NCBI GenBank assembly: GCA_019802505.1
Contig: JAFMOC010000310.1
Coordinates: 436,001-500,000, forward strand
From: Corydoras sp. C115
Lineage: Eukaryota; Chordata; Actinopteri; Siluriformes; Callichthyidae
DNA: 64,000 bases
Direction: 5' to 3'
Shown in pieces: positions 54,577 through 64,000 of this stretch (position 1 is the stretch's first letter; each line of letters begins with the position of its first letter). The notes under the pieces were generated by a model that was given only the letters and a program-made list of their open reading frames with translations, was not told the origin of the DNA and searched no databases. A program made the position numbers and the translations under genes.

Positions 54577-54920
54577 GTGGCTTAGTGGTTTAGCATGTTC
54601 TCCTCTCAGTGCTTGGAATTCCAGGTTTGAATCCCAATCTGGGTGGAGTTTGCATGTTCTCCCCTTTTCCCCCCTGGTTTCCTCAAGGTTCTCCGCTTTC
54701 CTCCCACAGTCCAAAAAACATGGATCAAGGTAAATTTAATGCCTCAAATTGCCCCATATAGACTGTGACTGTGTGAGTGAGTGTGTGTCCAGTTGATAGA
54801 TTGGCGTCTTGTCCTGGCTGTATCTGCCCAGCGCCTGGAATGTTCTCCCCTGGATGGGCATGGAGAACGATCCCCGCGACCCTAGTTGAGAGGAAGATAA
54901 TGGATGGATGGATATTATTG
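54577..54920 (+). repeat. V-SINE, tandem set copy 3, full length
   Basis: Head GGGTGGCTTAGTGGTTTAGC through to tail GGAAGATAATGGATGGATGG. Confidence 0.82.
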
Positions 54921-55324
54921 TGTTCCAACTGACCTTCCTTAAACTGTTGGACTTGGCCCCGGGGCCAGAATATGTCCTGATCTGGACTCGTGTATGAATG
55001 TCTGAACGGATTGTCCTTTTTCTTCTGCGTTTTGAGATAAAATAATAATAATAATAATAATGCATTTTATTTATAAATGGCGCCTTTCAGGGCACTCAAG
55101 GACACCTTACAGAAGTTAAAGGGACACAATATAAGAGGGGATAAAATAAAATCAGACAAACAGATTTAAATACATTCAGTTTTATTACAGATAAAAGTGT
55201 AAAATAACCTTTAAATAATGAATAAAAAACTCCAGTGCAAAAAAGTTTTGCTCATGGTCTCAGATTTAATTAGAAAGTTACTAATCCAGCGTTAAGAGAG
55301 AAGGAGAACGTTAAAAGAAGGGGA
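54921..55324. other. unique AT-rich sequence
   Basis: Short (AAT)n at 55041-55060. Nothing recognised. Confidence 0.4.
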
Positions 55325-55330
55325 ATGTAT

Positions 55331-55365
<35 letters not shown>

Positions 55366-56360
55366 TGAGAATGATAGACGTTAAGATGAAAGATGAGCGA
55401 GAGAGAGAGAGAGGTTTAAAGAGAGTGCATTACAGATCACAGAATCATTGAGCAAAAGTTCAGTTTCCCAAAAAATAAAGACGGATTTTGTAAAGAAAAC
55501 GAAGGAGGCGATTAAGAAAAATCAACTGACGAGGAGAGCGAGCGAGAGAGCGAGTGAGAGAGCGAGAGAGAGCGGACAAAGAAACAGAGTCTGAGCTGGA
55601 TCCAACTAATGAAGGATAATTAAGAGCAGCTGGATAAGAGAGGCCAGACTGGAGGAGGTCCAGAGAGAGAGGGGGGGGGGTGGAAAGAGAGATAGAGAGA
55701 GAGAGAGAGAGAGAGGGGTGGAAAGAGAGAGAGAGAGGGGGGGTGGAAAGAGAGAGAGAGAGAGAAAAGGAATATGCAGAAAAAGAGAGAGGGAAGGAGA
55801 GAGAGAGTGTGATAAATCGAGAGGGGTGGAGATAATGAAATTGTGATAGAGAAAGAGTGAGAGAGAGGGGAAAAGAGAGGAAGAGAGCGAATGAGCGAGA
55901 GGGAAAGGGAGAGGGAGAAAGTGAGCGAGAGGGAAGAGAGAGGGAGATTGTGTGATAAAGAGGGAAGAAATAGAAGGAGAAAGTGAGCAAGTGGAAAGAG
56001 AGAGAGAGGGAGGGAGAAAGTGAGCGAGTGGGAAGAGAGAGAGAGCGGGGGAGAGAGAAAGTGATTGAGAGGGAAGAGAGAGAGAGGGAGAGTGAAACTG
56101 AGCGAGAGGGAAGAGAGAGAGAGGGAGAGAGAAAGTGAGCGAGAGGGAAGAGAGAGGGAGAGAGAAAGAGGGTGATAGAGAGTTAGAGAGTGAGAGTGTG
56201 ATGGAGAGGGAGGGAGAGAGAAGGGGAAAAAAGAGGGCGAGAGAGAGAGCGAAACAGAGGGAGAAAGTGTGCAAGAGGGAAAAGAGAGAGTGAGCGAGAG
56301 AGGAAAAAGAGAGAGTGAGAGTGTGATAGAGAGAGAGAGAGAGACAGAGAGAGAGCTGCC
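55325..56360. repeat. GA-rich polypurine tract, ~1 kb
   Basis: Interrupted (GA)n, most dense after 55530. A GTGAGCGAG(A/T)GGGAAGAG block recurs many times from 55920 to 56150, giving Ser/Leu/Pro-rich spurious frames on the minus strand. Confidence 0.94.
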
Positions 56361-56489
56361 TGGAAAACCTGTTTGTGGCAGCGGTGTGGAAACTCGGACA
56401 CCGGTTCCGGGAGGAGGTGATGGAGGTGAGGGGGGTGAGGGGGTGGAGCTGAGGATGTTAGGATGGTATGGACACATCTGCCATTAGTT

Positions 56490-56823
56490 CTGCTGTAGTA
56501 GTTGGCATGTTCTCCTCTCAGTGCTGGGTATTACCGGTTCGAATCCCCATCTGGGTGGAGTTCCCATGTTCTCCACGTGGGTTTCTGGTTTCCTCCCACA
56601 GTCCAAAAACATGGATCAAGTCAATAAAATTCTCCAAATTGCCCCATATAGAGTGTGTCTGTATGAGTGAGTGTGTGCCCAGTGATAGATTGGTACCCTG
56701 TCCTGGGTGTATCTGCCCAGCGCCCGAAACGTTCTCCCCTTGGATGGGCAAGGGGAACCCAACCCCCCATTCACCCACGACCCTAGTAGAGGATAAAGCC
56801 GAAGATAATGGATGGATGGATGG
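56490..56823 (+). repeat. V-SINE, near full length
   Basis: Short head, B box GGTTCGAATCCC, core with small deletion, tail (GGAT)n. Confidence 0.82.
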
Positions 56824-56861
56824 AACTTCTTTTGAAGTGAAATGGCTATTTGGCAAATCAA

Positions 56862-57207
56862 GCAAAGGCATTTTGAGTTTGATGTTGTAAAAAATATTCA
56901 CTCTAAATGAAAGTGGTATTTTAGTTCTTTTGAACTGAAGTCCTTCACTCGTCTTGTCAGTCAAATAAAGTGCAAAAACACAAACAGAAACTATCTAATG
57001 TAGATGATTCGTGAGGCAGTGCTTCGGATTTAGGCACGGAGGCGTTGCCACTTGCCGGTTTTGGGAACAGCGAGAGAGACGGGGGTGGGGGTGTATAAGT
57101 GCTTCCGATACTCTGCTGCAAAAAAGGGCTGACACGTTTATTTTTATTCAAACCTCCATCACGATCTAATTGACACCCCTGCGCGATCGACGTATTGGGC
57201 ACCCCTG
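56862..57207 (-). mobile_element. hAT-like transposon end, copy 2
   Basis: Minus-strand start CAGGGGTGCCCAATACGTCG at 57207; same far boundary (CTCAAAA next to GCATTT / GCCTTT) as copy 1 at 28641-29110, without its CA repeat. Confidence 0.6.
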
Positions 57208-57585
57208 TGCTAGAGGAACCCCAGAGGAACCCCTTGTGAAAGCACCTCGTTCCGTCATTCCAAACAGGAATCAGATCTACTGGTCTAACTCGTATCCATT
57301 TCTAATCTGACTGAATTAGATCATAGAACAGTTCTGTGATCCTCCCAGCTGTCCCAGCCTCAGGTCCCTAAATGACTTCTGCAGCTCTCCCGGTTCTCCC
57401 CCTCCATCGGTTTGCTCACTGGATGTCGTTCAAACTGAAAACCATCCACCGCCTGAACACCCACACGTGCCACCCCCCTCCCCCCGCTGCTAGAACAGCT
57501 TCCGCTCCTCTGGAAAAGCTTTAGTATTCAGTCAGCCACTGATTGTGCAAGTTCTCCTACTTAGAACGATCCAGGAAATTCAATT
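57208..57585. other. unique sequence
   Basis: Nothing recognised. Confidence 0.4.
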
Positions 57586-57750
57586 TAGCATGTTCTCCTC
57601 TCAGTGCTTGAGATCCAGGTTCGAATCCCAATTGGGGTGGAGTTTCCGTGTTCTCCCCGTGTCCGCGTGGGTTTCCTCCGGGTTCTCCGGTTTCCTCCCA
57701 CAGTCCAAAAACATGGATCAAGTCAATAGAATTTTCCAAATTGCCCCATA

Positions 57751-57802
<52 letters not shown>

Positions 57803-57897
57803 GTGTGTGTGAGTGCGTGTGTCCAGTGATAAATTGGCGTCCTGTCCTGGGTGTATCTGCCCAGCGCCCGAAACGTTCTCCCGGGGATTGGCATGGG
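57586..57897 (+). repeat. V-SINE, near full length, right end inverted onto itself
   Basis: Head start, B box GGTTCGAATCCC, core, a 60-bp (GT)n expansion at 57756-57815, ending at GGATTGGCATGGGG where the inverted arm begins. Confidence 0.8.
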
Positions 57898-57988
57898 GGG
57901 CAGATACACCCAGGACAGGACGGCAATTTATCACTGGACACACTCACTCACACATACACACTCTATATGGGGCAATTTGGAGAATTCC
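57898..57988 (-). repeat. V-SINE segment, inverted arm
   Basis: CAGATACACCCAGGACAGG to CAATTTGGAGAATTCC, complementary to about 57735-57865; together a hairpin-forming palindrome. Confidence 0.78.
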
Positions 57989-58060
57989 TAAAACTGTTGG
58001 ACTCTAGTTGTCCGGTATGCATGGCTACAGGCTTTATATCCATGATTTAAAGGCATGTTT

Positions 58061-58137
58061 CATCCATCCATCCATTATCTTCCGTTTGATCCTCTAGAAG
58101 GGTCGTAGGGGTGAGGTGAGGGGGTTACCCATGCCCT
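58061..58137 (-). repeat. V-SINE tail, left arm
   Basis: CATCCATCCATTATCTTCCG to CCCATGCCCTTC. Confidence 0.68.
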
Positions 58138-58358
58138 TCTGGTTTCCTCCCACAGTCCAAAAACATGCCTCAAGGTCAATTGAGTTCTCCAAATTGCCCC
58201 ATATAGAGTGTGTCTGTGTTAGTGAGTGTGTGTCCAGCGATAGATTGGCGCCCTGTCCTGGGAGTTTCTGCCCAGGGCCCGAAAGGTTCTCCCAAACACC
58301 CCCCCCCCCCCCCGGGCTACCCTAGTACAGGATAAAGGAAGATAATGGATGGATGGAT
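58138..58358 (+). repeat. V-SINE core-to-tail, right arm
   Basis: TGGTTTCCTCCCACAGTCC to GGAAGATAATGGATGGATGG, with a C run at 58300-58313. Confidence 0.75.
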
Positions 58359-58359
58359 A

Positions 58360-58478
58360 AATGCCCTAATTGCCCTATATAGAGTATGTCTGTGTGAGTG
58401 AGTGTGTGCCCAGCAATATATTGGCGCCCTGTTCTGCCCAGTACCCCCCCCCCCCCCCCGGAAGATAATGAATGGATG
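58360..58478 (+). repeat. V-SINE 3' fragment, tandem
   Basis: CCCTAATTGCCCTATATAGAG to a shortened tail; C run near 58446-58459. Confidence 0.7.
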
Positions 58479-58679
58479 GATAAAGGTCATCAGATTTTAT
58501 ACTTGTCTTTATTCTTAAAAAAAAAAAAAAATTGAAACAGATAGAGGCACACATCAGACACATGCAGCATTCTCGTTTCCATGGGAACCACCATTTCTTT
58601 GCCGGTTATCCTTGTCTTGAAATCTGTGATGTTCAGAGGAAAAATGGCGAAACACAAAAAGAAGAACCCTTGGTCTTCA

Positions 58680-58880
58680 CTATACTGTGGGTTCTCCATT
58701 CACAGTCCAATGAAGAACCTCATGGAGCAGCGCATTAAGTCCAGGTAGCTGCGCCGCTGAAATAGCAACCCGCCAAAGTCAGAGCGCCACCTGGCTCTTA
58801 AAGGGAATGGGGAGTAACGCGCTGATTGGTTTGGTGTACGTTATGCCCAAAATGAACCCATGAAGGATTAAGCAGATTGG
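58680..58880 (+). repeat. unclassified interspersed repeat, copy 4
   Basis: AAATAGCAACCCGCCAAAGT, CAGAGCGCCACCTGGCTC, ACGCGCTGATTGGTTTGG. The best preserved copy of the family. Confidence 0.7.
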
Positions 58881-59184
58881 TCGATGGCTTTTGCGTGTCA
58901 CTATGTGTCTAAAAAACGAAGGCCGCCGTTCAGACCGCTAAGTCATATGATCGATCTGAGCCATAAAGACCTGAAGAGGTTCAGACCAGTTATTGCCCCC
59001 CAGGTAGCTCCAGGGATCGATATCCATCTCTCAGCGCAGCTTCAGCAGAACTGCATGGGTTCTGCAGACTGAAGATCTGAAGATTGCCATTTGGATGAGG
59101 GTTCAAGCATGTTCTGTGAGTGTTCTGCTTTAGAACTCATTGCATCATTTGGCGGACGATCTGTGTAGCGACTTAGAGATGAGT
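58881..59184. other. unique sequence, possible continuation of the previous repeat
   Basis: Nothing further recognised. Confidence 0.4.
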
Positions 59185-59622
59185 CGGCATGGGGGCGTCG
59201 TGGTTGGCACCTCCCCCTCTCAGCGCTGGGGATCCCAGGTGTGTGGGCGTTCCATGTTCTTCCTGGGTCTGCATGATTTTCCTTCGGGTTCACTGATGTA
59301 CACCCACAGTCCAAAAAACATGGATTTAAGGTGAACTGATTGTGCTAAATTGCCCCATATTGTGTGCGTGGGTCTGGGTCTGGGTGGAGTTTCCATGTTC
59401 CTCTGGGTTCTCAGATGTCCTCCCACAGTCCCAAAACATGGATTTAAGGTGAAGTGATTGCGTTAATTGCCCCATATTGTGTGTGTGTGTGTGTGTGCAC
59501 CCAGTGGTAGATCTGAGTCCTATCCTGGATGTACCAGGTTCAAATCCCAATCTGGGTGGAGTTTCCATGTTGCTCTTGGTTCTCCGATGTCCTCCCTCAG
59601 TCCAAAAAATATGGATTTAAGG
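59185..59622 (+). repeat. V-SINE-core tandem array, left part
   Basis: About three head-to-tail units with CAATCTGGGTGGAGTTTCC-type cores and a subfamily-specific ACATGGATTTAAGGTGAA linker. Interrupted by the hAT element after ATTTAAGG. Confidence 0.75.
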
Positions 59623-60642
59623 CAGTGATTCTCAATTATTTTCTGTTAAGCCCCCCTAGGAAGAAGAAAACTTCTTGCGCCCCCCCCCCCCCCCCCCCCC
59701 CCCCAACACACACACACACACACACTCACCCCCCCCCCCCCGTACATGACAAAATGGGATGAAAAAGTATTTTTACACGCCCACTGTAGTATGATTTGTC
59801 TATAAATTTGTTATAAGTACCCCTCTTTTATAACAATGTCTCCTTATTAACAATAAAAAAAAAAAAAAAAAGAAAGAAATATAGATCAACTTAGAACAAA
59901 AAATAAGTTTATTAATATTGTTTTTTAATTTGTAACAGAAACGAATGAAATCCTTATTTAAACTAGAAATATTTTTGAACTGACTGGCATGTGATACTGA
60001 AAAATGAAATTAAATAAAATCAATAAATAATAATAAATTCAAATTCATCAGCAACATTAATTCAGGAGCACCATGTATTAACACTTTAACCTGCAAAACA
60101 AAAATGAATACAACAATTTGTGCTGTTTTTTTTTTTTTTTTTTTTTTATATCAAAATAAGGAAATCAGAACTAATGTCTACAACGTGCCCGTTCTGCAGC
60201 GCACAGCTTTTCTGCAGTAGCTTTCATAAAGCGTTATAATTGCTTGCTGTACGCGTCACGTTTTCGATTAAAAACTCAAGCGGTTATCAGTGTGATCGGG
60301 GTGTAATATCTTTAAGTGACGCCTTCATTTATTTCACGCTGTCCGCTGCCAACATTTAAAGACACAGAAGACACGCCGGTCTTTCTTCATCTCCCACCTT
60401 TAGTTACCGTGAAACCAAGCGCTACATACACTTTCCTCGTTTTAACTTTCGGTTTACTTTTGTTTCTCTCGTTATCTTCGTCTCTCTCCGTAATTCCTGT
60501 TAAATATTTCTCCATGTTGTCTCTTGAGGGTTTGTTCAGTACACTTAATATCACTTGCTCTGTGATTTCTTGTTATGCGCCCCCCCCCAGGCACCGCACT
60601 GCGCCCCCCAGGGGGGCGCGCCCCACTATTTGAGAAGCACTG
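59623..60642 (+). mobile_element. non-autonomous hAT element, copy B
   Basis: Same termini (CAGTGATTCTCAA ... TTGAGAAGCACTG) and interior as copy A, 1020 bp. Perfect 8-bp target duplication ATTTAAGG at 59615-59622 and 60643-60650. C runs and CA repeats near the left end. No transposase frame. Confidence 0.93.
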
Positions 60643-60684
60643 ATTTAAGGTGAACTGATTACGCTAAATTGCCCCATATTGTGC

Positions 60685-60749
<65 letters not shown>

Positions 60750-60917
60750 CGCGCACACCCAGTGATAGATCTGTACCCTGTCCTGGATGTACCAGGTATG
60801 AATCCCAATCTGGGTGTTCTCTCCATGTCCACCTGGGTTTCCTCCAGGTTCTCCAATGTCCTCCCACAGTCCAAAAACATGGATTTAAGGTAAACTGATT
60901 GTGCTAAATTGCCCCAT

Positions 60918-60960
<43 letters not shown>

Positions 60961-61170
60961 ACCCTGTGATAGATCTGAGCCCTGTCCTGGATGTACCAAG
61001 TTCTAATCCCAATCTGGGTGGAATTTCCATGTTGCTCTGGGTTCTCCGATGTCCTCTCACAGTCCAAAAACATGGATTTAAGGTGAACTGACTACTCTAA
61101 ATTGCCCCATATAGTATGTGTGTGTCAGTCATGGTTTGACGTTCTGTCCTGCGCCCTGCGACCGAAACAT
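60643..61170 (+). repeat. V-SINE-core tandem array, right part
   Basis: Resumes the broken unit (ATTTAAGGTGAACTGATTAC), then two or three more units, with GT expansions at about 60687-60745 and 60919-60958. Confidence 0.75.
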
Positions 61171-61439
61171 TCTTCCTGTCTGTAGTCCCCGCGAGGGCGG
61201 TGTGGATTGTTTTATGTACGATATGTATTCCGCTGATCTCAATACGAGACCAAAGAAGGAGATCTGAGACTTGGAACATGTTCTGGCTGATGGCCCAGAT
61301 TTCTCTGAGTGCAAAAAGCTTTTTAAATCTTTTTGGCCGAAGACGAGCGTTTTTTCACCTGCTTTTTAAACCGTTCTGATCTCATGCTTTAAGACCTTTA
61401 CTGAAGAGGTTTACGTCTCAAATGTTCAGCTTTAGTGTT
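61171..61439. other. unique sequence
   Basis: Nothing recognised. Confidence 0.4.
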
Positions 61440-61730
61440 CTCCATGCCCATCCAGGGGAGAATGTTTTAGGTGCTTGGCAGATACACCCAGAACAGGGCG
61501 CCAATCTATCACTGGACACACACTCACTCACACACACACTCTATATGGGGCAATTTGGAGAACTCAATTGCCCTTGATCCATGTTTTTGGACTCTGGGAG
61601 GAAGCCTGGAGAACCTGGAGGAAACCCACGCGGACACGGGGAGAACATGGAAACTCCACCCAGATTGGGATTCGAACGGAAATCCCTAGCGCTGAGAGGA
61701 GAACATGCACTAAGCCATCGTGCTATCCCA
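61440..61730 (-). repeat. V-SINE, near full length
   Basis: CCATGCCCATCCAGGGGAGA to inverted B box GGGATTCGAAC and shortened head; tail missing. Confidence 0.82.
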
Positions 61731-61754
61731 TTACTATTATTATTATTATTATTG

Positions 61755-61829
<75 letters not shown>

Positions 61830-61905
61830 TAATTTTTATTGTTATTGTCACCATCATCATTGTCATTATTATTATTATTATTATTATTATCATCATCATT
61901 ATTAT
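61731..61905. repeat. (TTA)n / (TAG)n microsatellite
   Basis: TTA repeats with a GTA block at 61799-61830. Confidence 0.95.
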
Positions 61906-61911
61906 TTGTAT

Positions 61912-62252
61912 TGTTCATTCATTCATTCATTATCTCCCGCTTTATCCTCTATTAGGGTCGCGGTGGGGTTCCCCATGCCCATCCAGGGGAGAACATATCG
62001 GACCCAGGACAGGGCGCCAATCCATCGCTGGGCACACACTCACTCACACAAACACAGTCTATATGGGGCAATTTTTGAGAATGCAATTGACTTGATCCAT
62101 GTTTTTGGACTGTGGGAGGAAACCGGAGAACCCGGAGGAAACCCACGCAGACACGGGGAGAACATGGAAACTCCACCCAGATGGGGATTCGAACCGGGAA
62201 TCCCTAGCGCTGAGAGGCGAACGTACTAACCACTAAGTCACAGTGCCGCCTA
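61912..62252 (-). repeat. V-SINE, full length
   Basis: Tail (CATT)n to head CCACTAAGTCACAGTGCCGCC with inverted B box GATTCGAACCGGG. Confidence 0.86.
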
Positions 62253-62475
62253 TTATTTGTATTGTTGTTATTATTATTATTATTATTAGTAGTAGTAGAA
62301 GTAGTATCGTCATCCTTAATATTATTATTGTTATTATTATGATCATCATTAACATTATTAGTATTATTATTAGTATTATTTTTGTCATTATTAACAGTAT
62401 TATTATAATTGTTATTGTTACTATCATCCTTAATATTATTATTATTATTATTGTTGTTGTTGTTATTATTATATT
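62253..62475. repeat. (TTA)n / (TTG) microsatellite
   Basis: Interrupted TTA/TCA repeats, continuing the tract that the SINE split. Confidence 0.93.
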
Positions 62476-63052
62476 AGTTGTGATTGCAGAGTGGCTTCTT
62501 TGACACGTGCTCTTAATTAATCCATATGTCGGTCTCTTGCGTTACCGTCCGTAACCGTGGCAACGTAGCGATGTGGGTCAGAGTCGGTTTCAGGAACGTC
62601 ATTTGGATTCTGCAGCTTCCTGCATGATTACCTTAAATAATTTTCCCTCCACAATGTTCTCCATTGTGTGATTACCGCACCACCACCACCAACCCCCGGG
62701 GCCACGGCTACTCGCTTTCAACCCACAACTTCAGATTTAGCGTTTCCGTCGGCCAAAATGTAGTTTGTTTATTGTGGAACAGAATGGGACGCTTCCAGAC
62801 CGGCGCTGGCTTCATGTCGGGGGAACCGAGCCAAGGGGTTCCTGCCAGCGGATCGTCTGCCCACTCCGAGGCTTACAGCCTATCTGCATAAAGTCCGTTT
62901 CACAAGGTGTATTATTTAAGCCGTGTGGGAGGTTTGGTCTGTGTGTGTGTGTGCGTGCGCACAATCCCAAAGTATACAAACTGTGTTTGATTTATACACT
63001 CTATAAGTTTTACAGCTAATAGTTTATGAATGAAACACTGGGACACGCCTTG
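62476..63052. other. unique sequence, candidate conserved island
   Basis: 62590-62930 is non-repetitive: TGCATGATTACCTTAAATAA, CATTGTGTGATTACCGC, GGTGTATTATTTAAGCCG. No gene recognised. Confidence 0.3.
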
Positions 63053-63176
63053 GTGACGGTGGCTTGGTGGTTGGCATGTTCTCCTCTCAGCGCTAGAGAT
63101 TCCCGGTTCGAATCCCAATCTGGGTGGAGTTTGCATGGTCTCCCCGTGTCCGCGTAGGTTTCCTCTGGGTTCTCCC
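63053..63176 (+). repeat. V-SINE 5' half
   Basis: Head GGTGGCTTGGTGGTTGGC, B box GGTTCGAATCCC and part of the core. Confidence 0.78.
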
Positions 63177-63232
63177 AGATCGGGATTCAAACTGGAAATC
63201 GCCAGCGTTGAGAGGAGAACATGCTAACCTAC
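63177..63232 (-). repeat. V-SINE head fragment, inverted
   Basis: CAGATCGGGATTCAAACTGG to GAGAACATGCTAACC; complementary to the preceding head, forming a small fold-back. Confidence 0.65.
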
Positions 63233-63274
63233 AAAAAAAATGTACTAAATGATATTATATAGTAAAATCCTTGT

Positions 63275-63555
63275 ATGAATCCCGATCTGGGAGGAGTTTC
63301 CATGTTCTCCCCGTGTCTACGTGGGTTTCATCCAGGCTCTCCGGTTTCATCCCACAGTCCAAAAACATGGATTTAGGGTAAATTGAATGCTCTAAATTGC
63401 CCTTACCTAGTGTGTGTGCCCAGTGATAGATAGGCGTCCTGTCCTGGGTGTATCTGATCGGTGCCCGAAACGTTCTCCCCTGGATGGGCATGGGGAACCC
63501 CCCTCCCCACGACCCTAGTTGAGGATAAAGCTGAAGATAATGGATGGATTCAGTA
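63275..63555 (+). repeat. V-SINE, lacking head
   Basis: GAATCCCGATCTGGGAGGAG to tail GAAGATAATGGATGGATTC. Confidence 0.8.
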
Positions 63556-64000
63556 GACATTTCAGCTTCTCTGTGGGAATTTAAAGTTGAAAGCAGTCGA
63601 TGCAGAATTTGCATGAACTAAAACAATTCCGTGGAAACGAAAAGGCAAATGTCTGAAACGTTGTGTAAAACGACCTAAAAAAACCCAATTTGTTAGGTTT
63701 GTTTCTTTAGTCATGAGATTGAGTTCTCACGATCAGAGGAACCAACCAGCACCCTTTATTTATTTTATATCAAATCCATTCACACTGATCAGGGTGAGGG
63801 AGGTGTTGGTGCCGGTTCTGGTGCCGGTTCTGATGCTGGTTCTGGTACCAATCGGGTAAAATGCTCCATATGTGGGTCATTGACAGGGTGGAAACATCTG
63901 GTCCTGCAGGATGTGTGTCACACGTGGCTCACATATAGGTGGCTCTAGATTTGCTCAACGTGGCTGTTCCTGTTGTAATGCTGAAACATTAGGGCCACTT
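63556..64000. other. unique sequence to window end
   Basis: A short GGTTCTGGTGCC repeat at 63809-63850; the end of the window resembles the CAGATGTGGGCC-type segment near 39100. No gene seen. Confidence 0.4.

Noticed and set aside
55460..56477. Minus-strand frames of 176-285 codons rich in Ser, Leu, Pro and Phe
   Set aside because: Translation of the 1-kb GA-rich tract; several frames are open at once.

Overview
The window is nuclear DNA from a ray-finned fish. It contains one complete, recognisable protein-coding gene, a pcdh18 orthologue (protocadherin-18, delta-2 non-clustered protocadherin), on the minus strand between about 0.8 and 11.5 kb. Its coding sequence can be assembled from four exons (8725-11226, 8274-8362, 6010-6170, 1361-2100). 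All junctions are GT/AG and phase-consistent, giving 3492 nt or 1163 residues plus stop. The protein has a signal peptide, six cadherin repeats, one membrane segment and a long cytoplasmic tail that ends in the family's conserved C-terminus. Whether this is teleost paralogue a or b cannot be decided from the window.

The roughly 52 kb upstream of the gene (11.5-64 kb) holds no open reading frame that I recognise as an intact protein. This fits the gene-poor neighbourhood known for vertebrate PCDH18. It is a dense mosaic of repeats. The dominant one is a tRNA-headed SINE with the V-SINE/DANA-type conserved core, present in roughly fifty full, truncated, tandem or fold-back copies on both strands. 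The fish assignment rests on this repeat type together with the gene structure and other teleost-type repeats; the order is not determined.

Other mobile DNA: two ~1.03 kb non-autonomous hAT elements with perfect 8-bp target-site duplications (4102-5138 and 59623-60642), two copies of a second hAT-like end, a small LTR element without coding capacity inserted in a TA repeat (47846-49165), a TIR element around pcdh18 exon 3, a ~690-bp retroposon-like family in six copies, and several unclassified families.

Tandem arrays: a 1.1 kb array in pcdh18 intron 3, a ~350-bp tandem repeat at 15.1-16.4 kb, a TTCTTAAA-rich minisatellite at 21.1-22.5 kb, a 36/40-bp minisatellite at 25.7-28.3 kb with a ~742-bp higher-order repeat, a 50-bp satellite grown from a SINE head at 44.4-45.7 kb, and long CA, GA, TTA and TA tracts. 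Between them lie islands of non-repetitive sequence rich in homeodomain-like AT cores; these are candidate regulatory elements of pcdh18, to be tested by conservation. No CRISPR array, rRNA, genuine tRNA gene or prokaryotic feature was seen.
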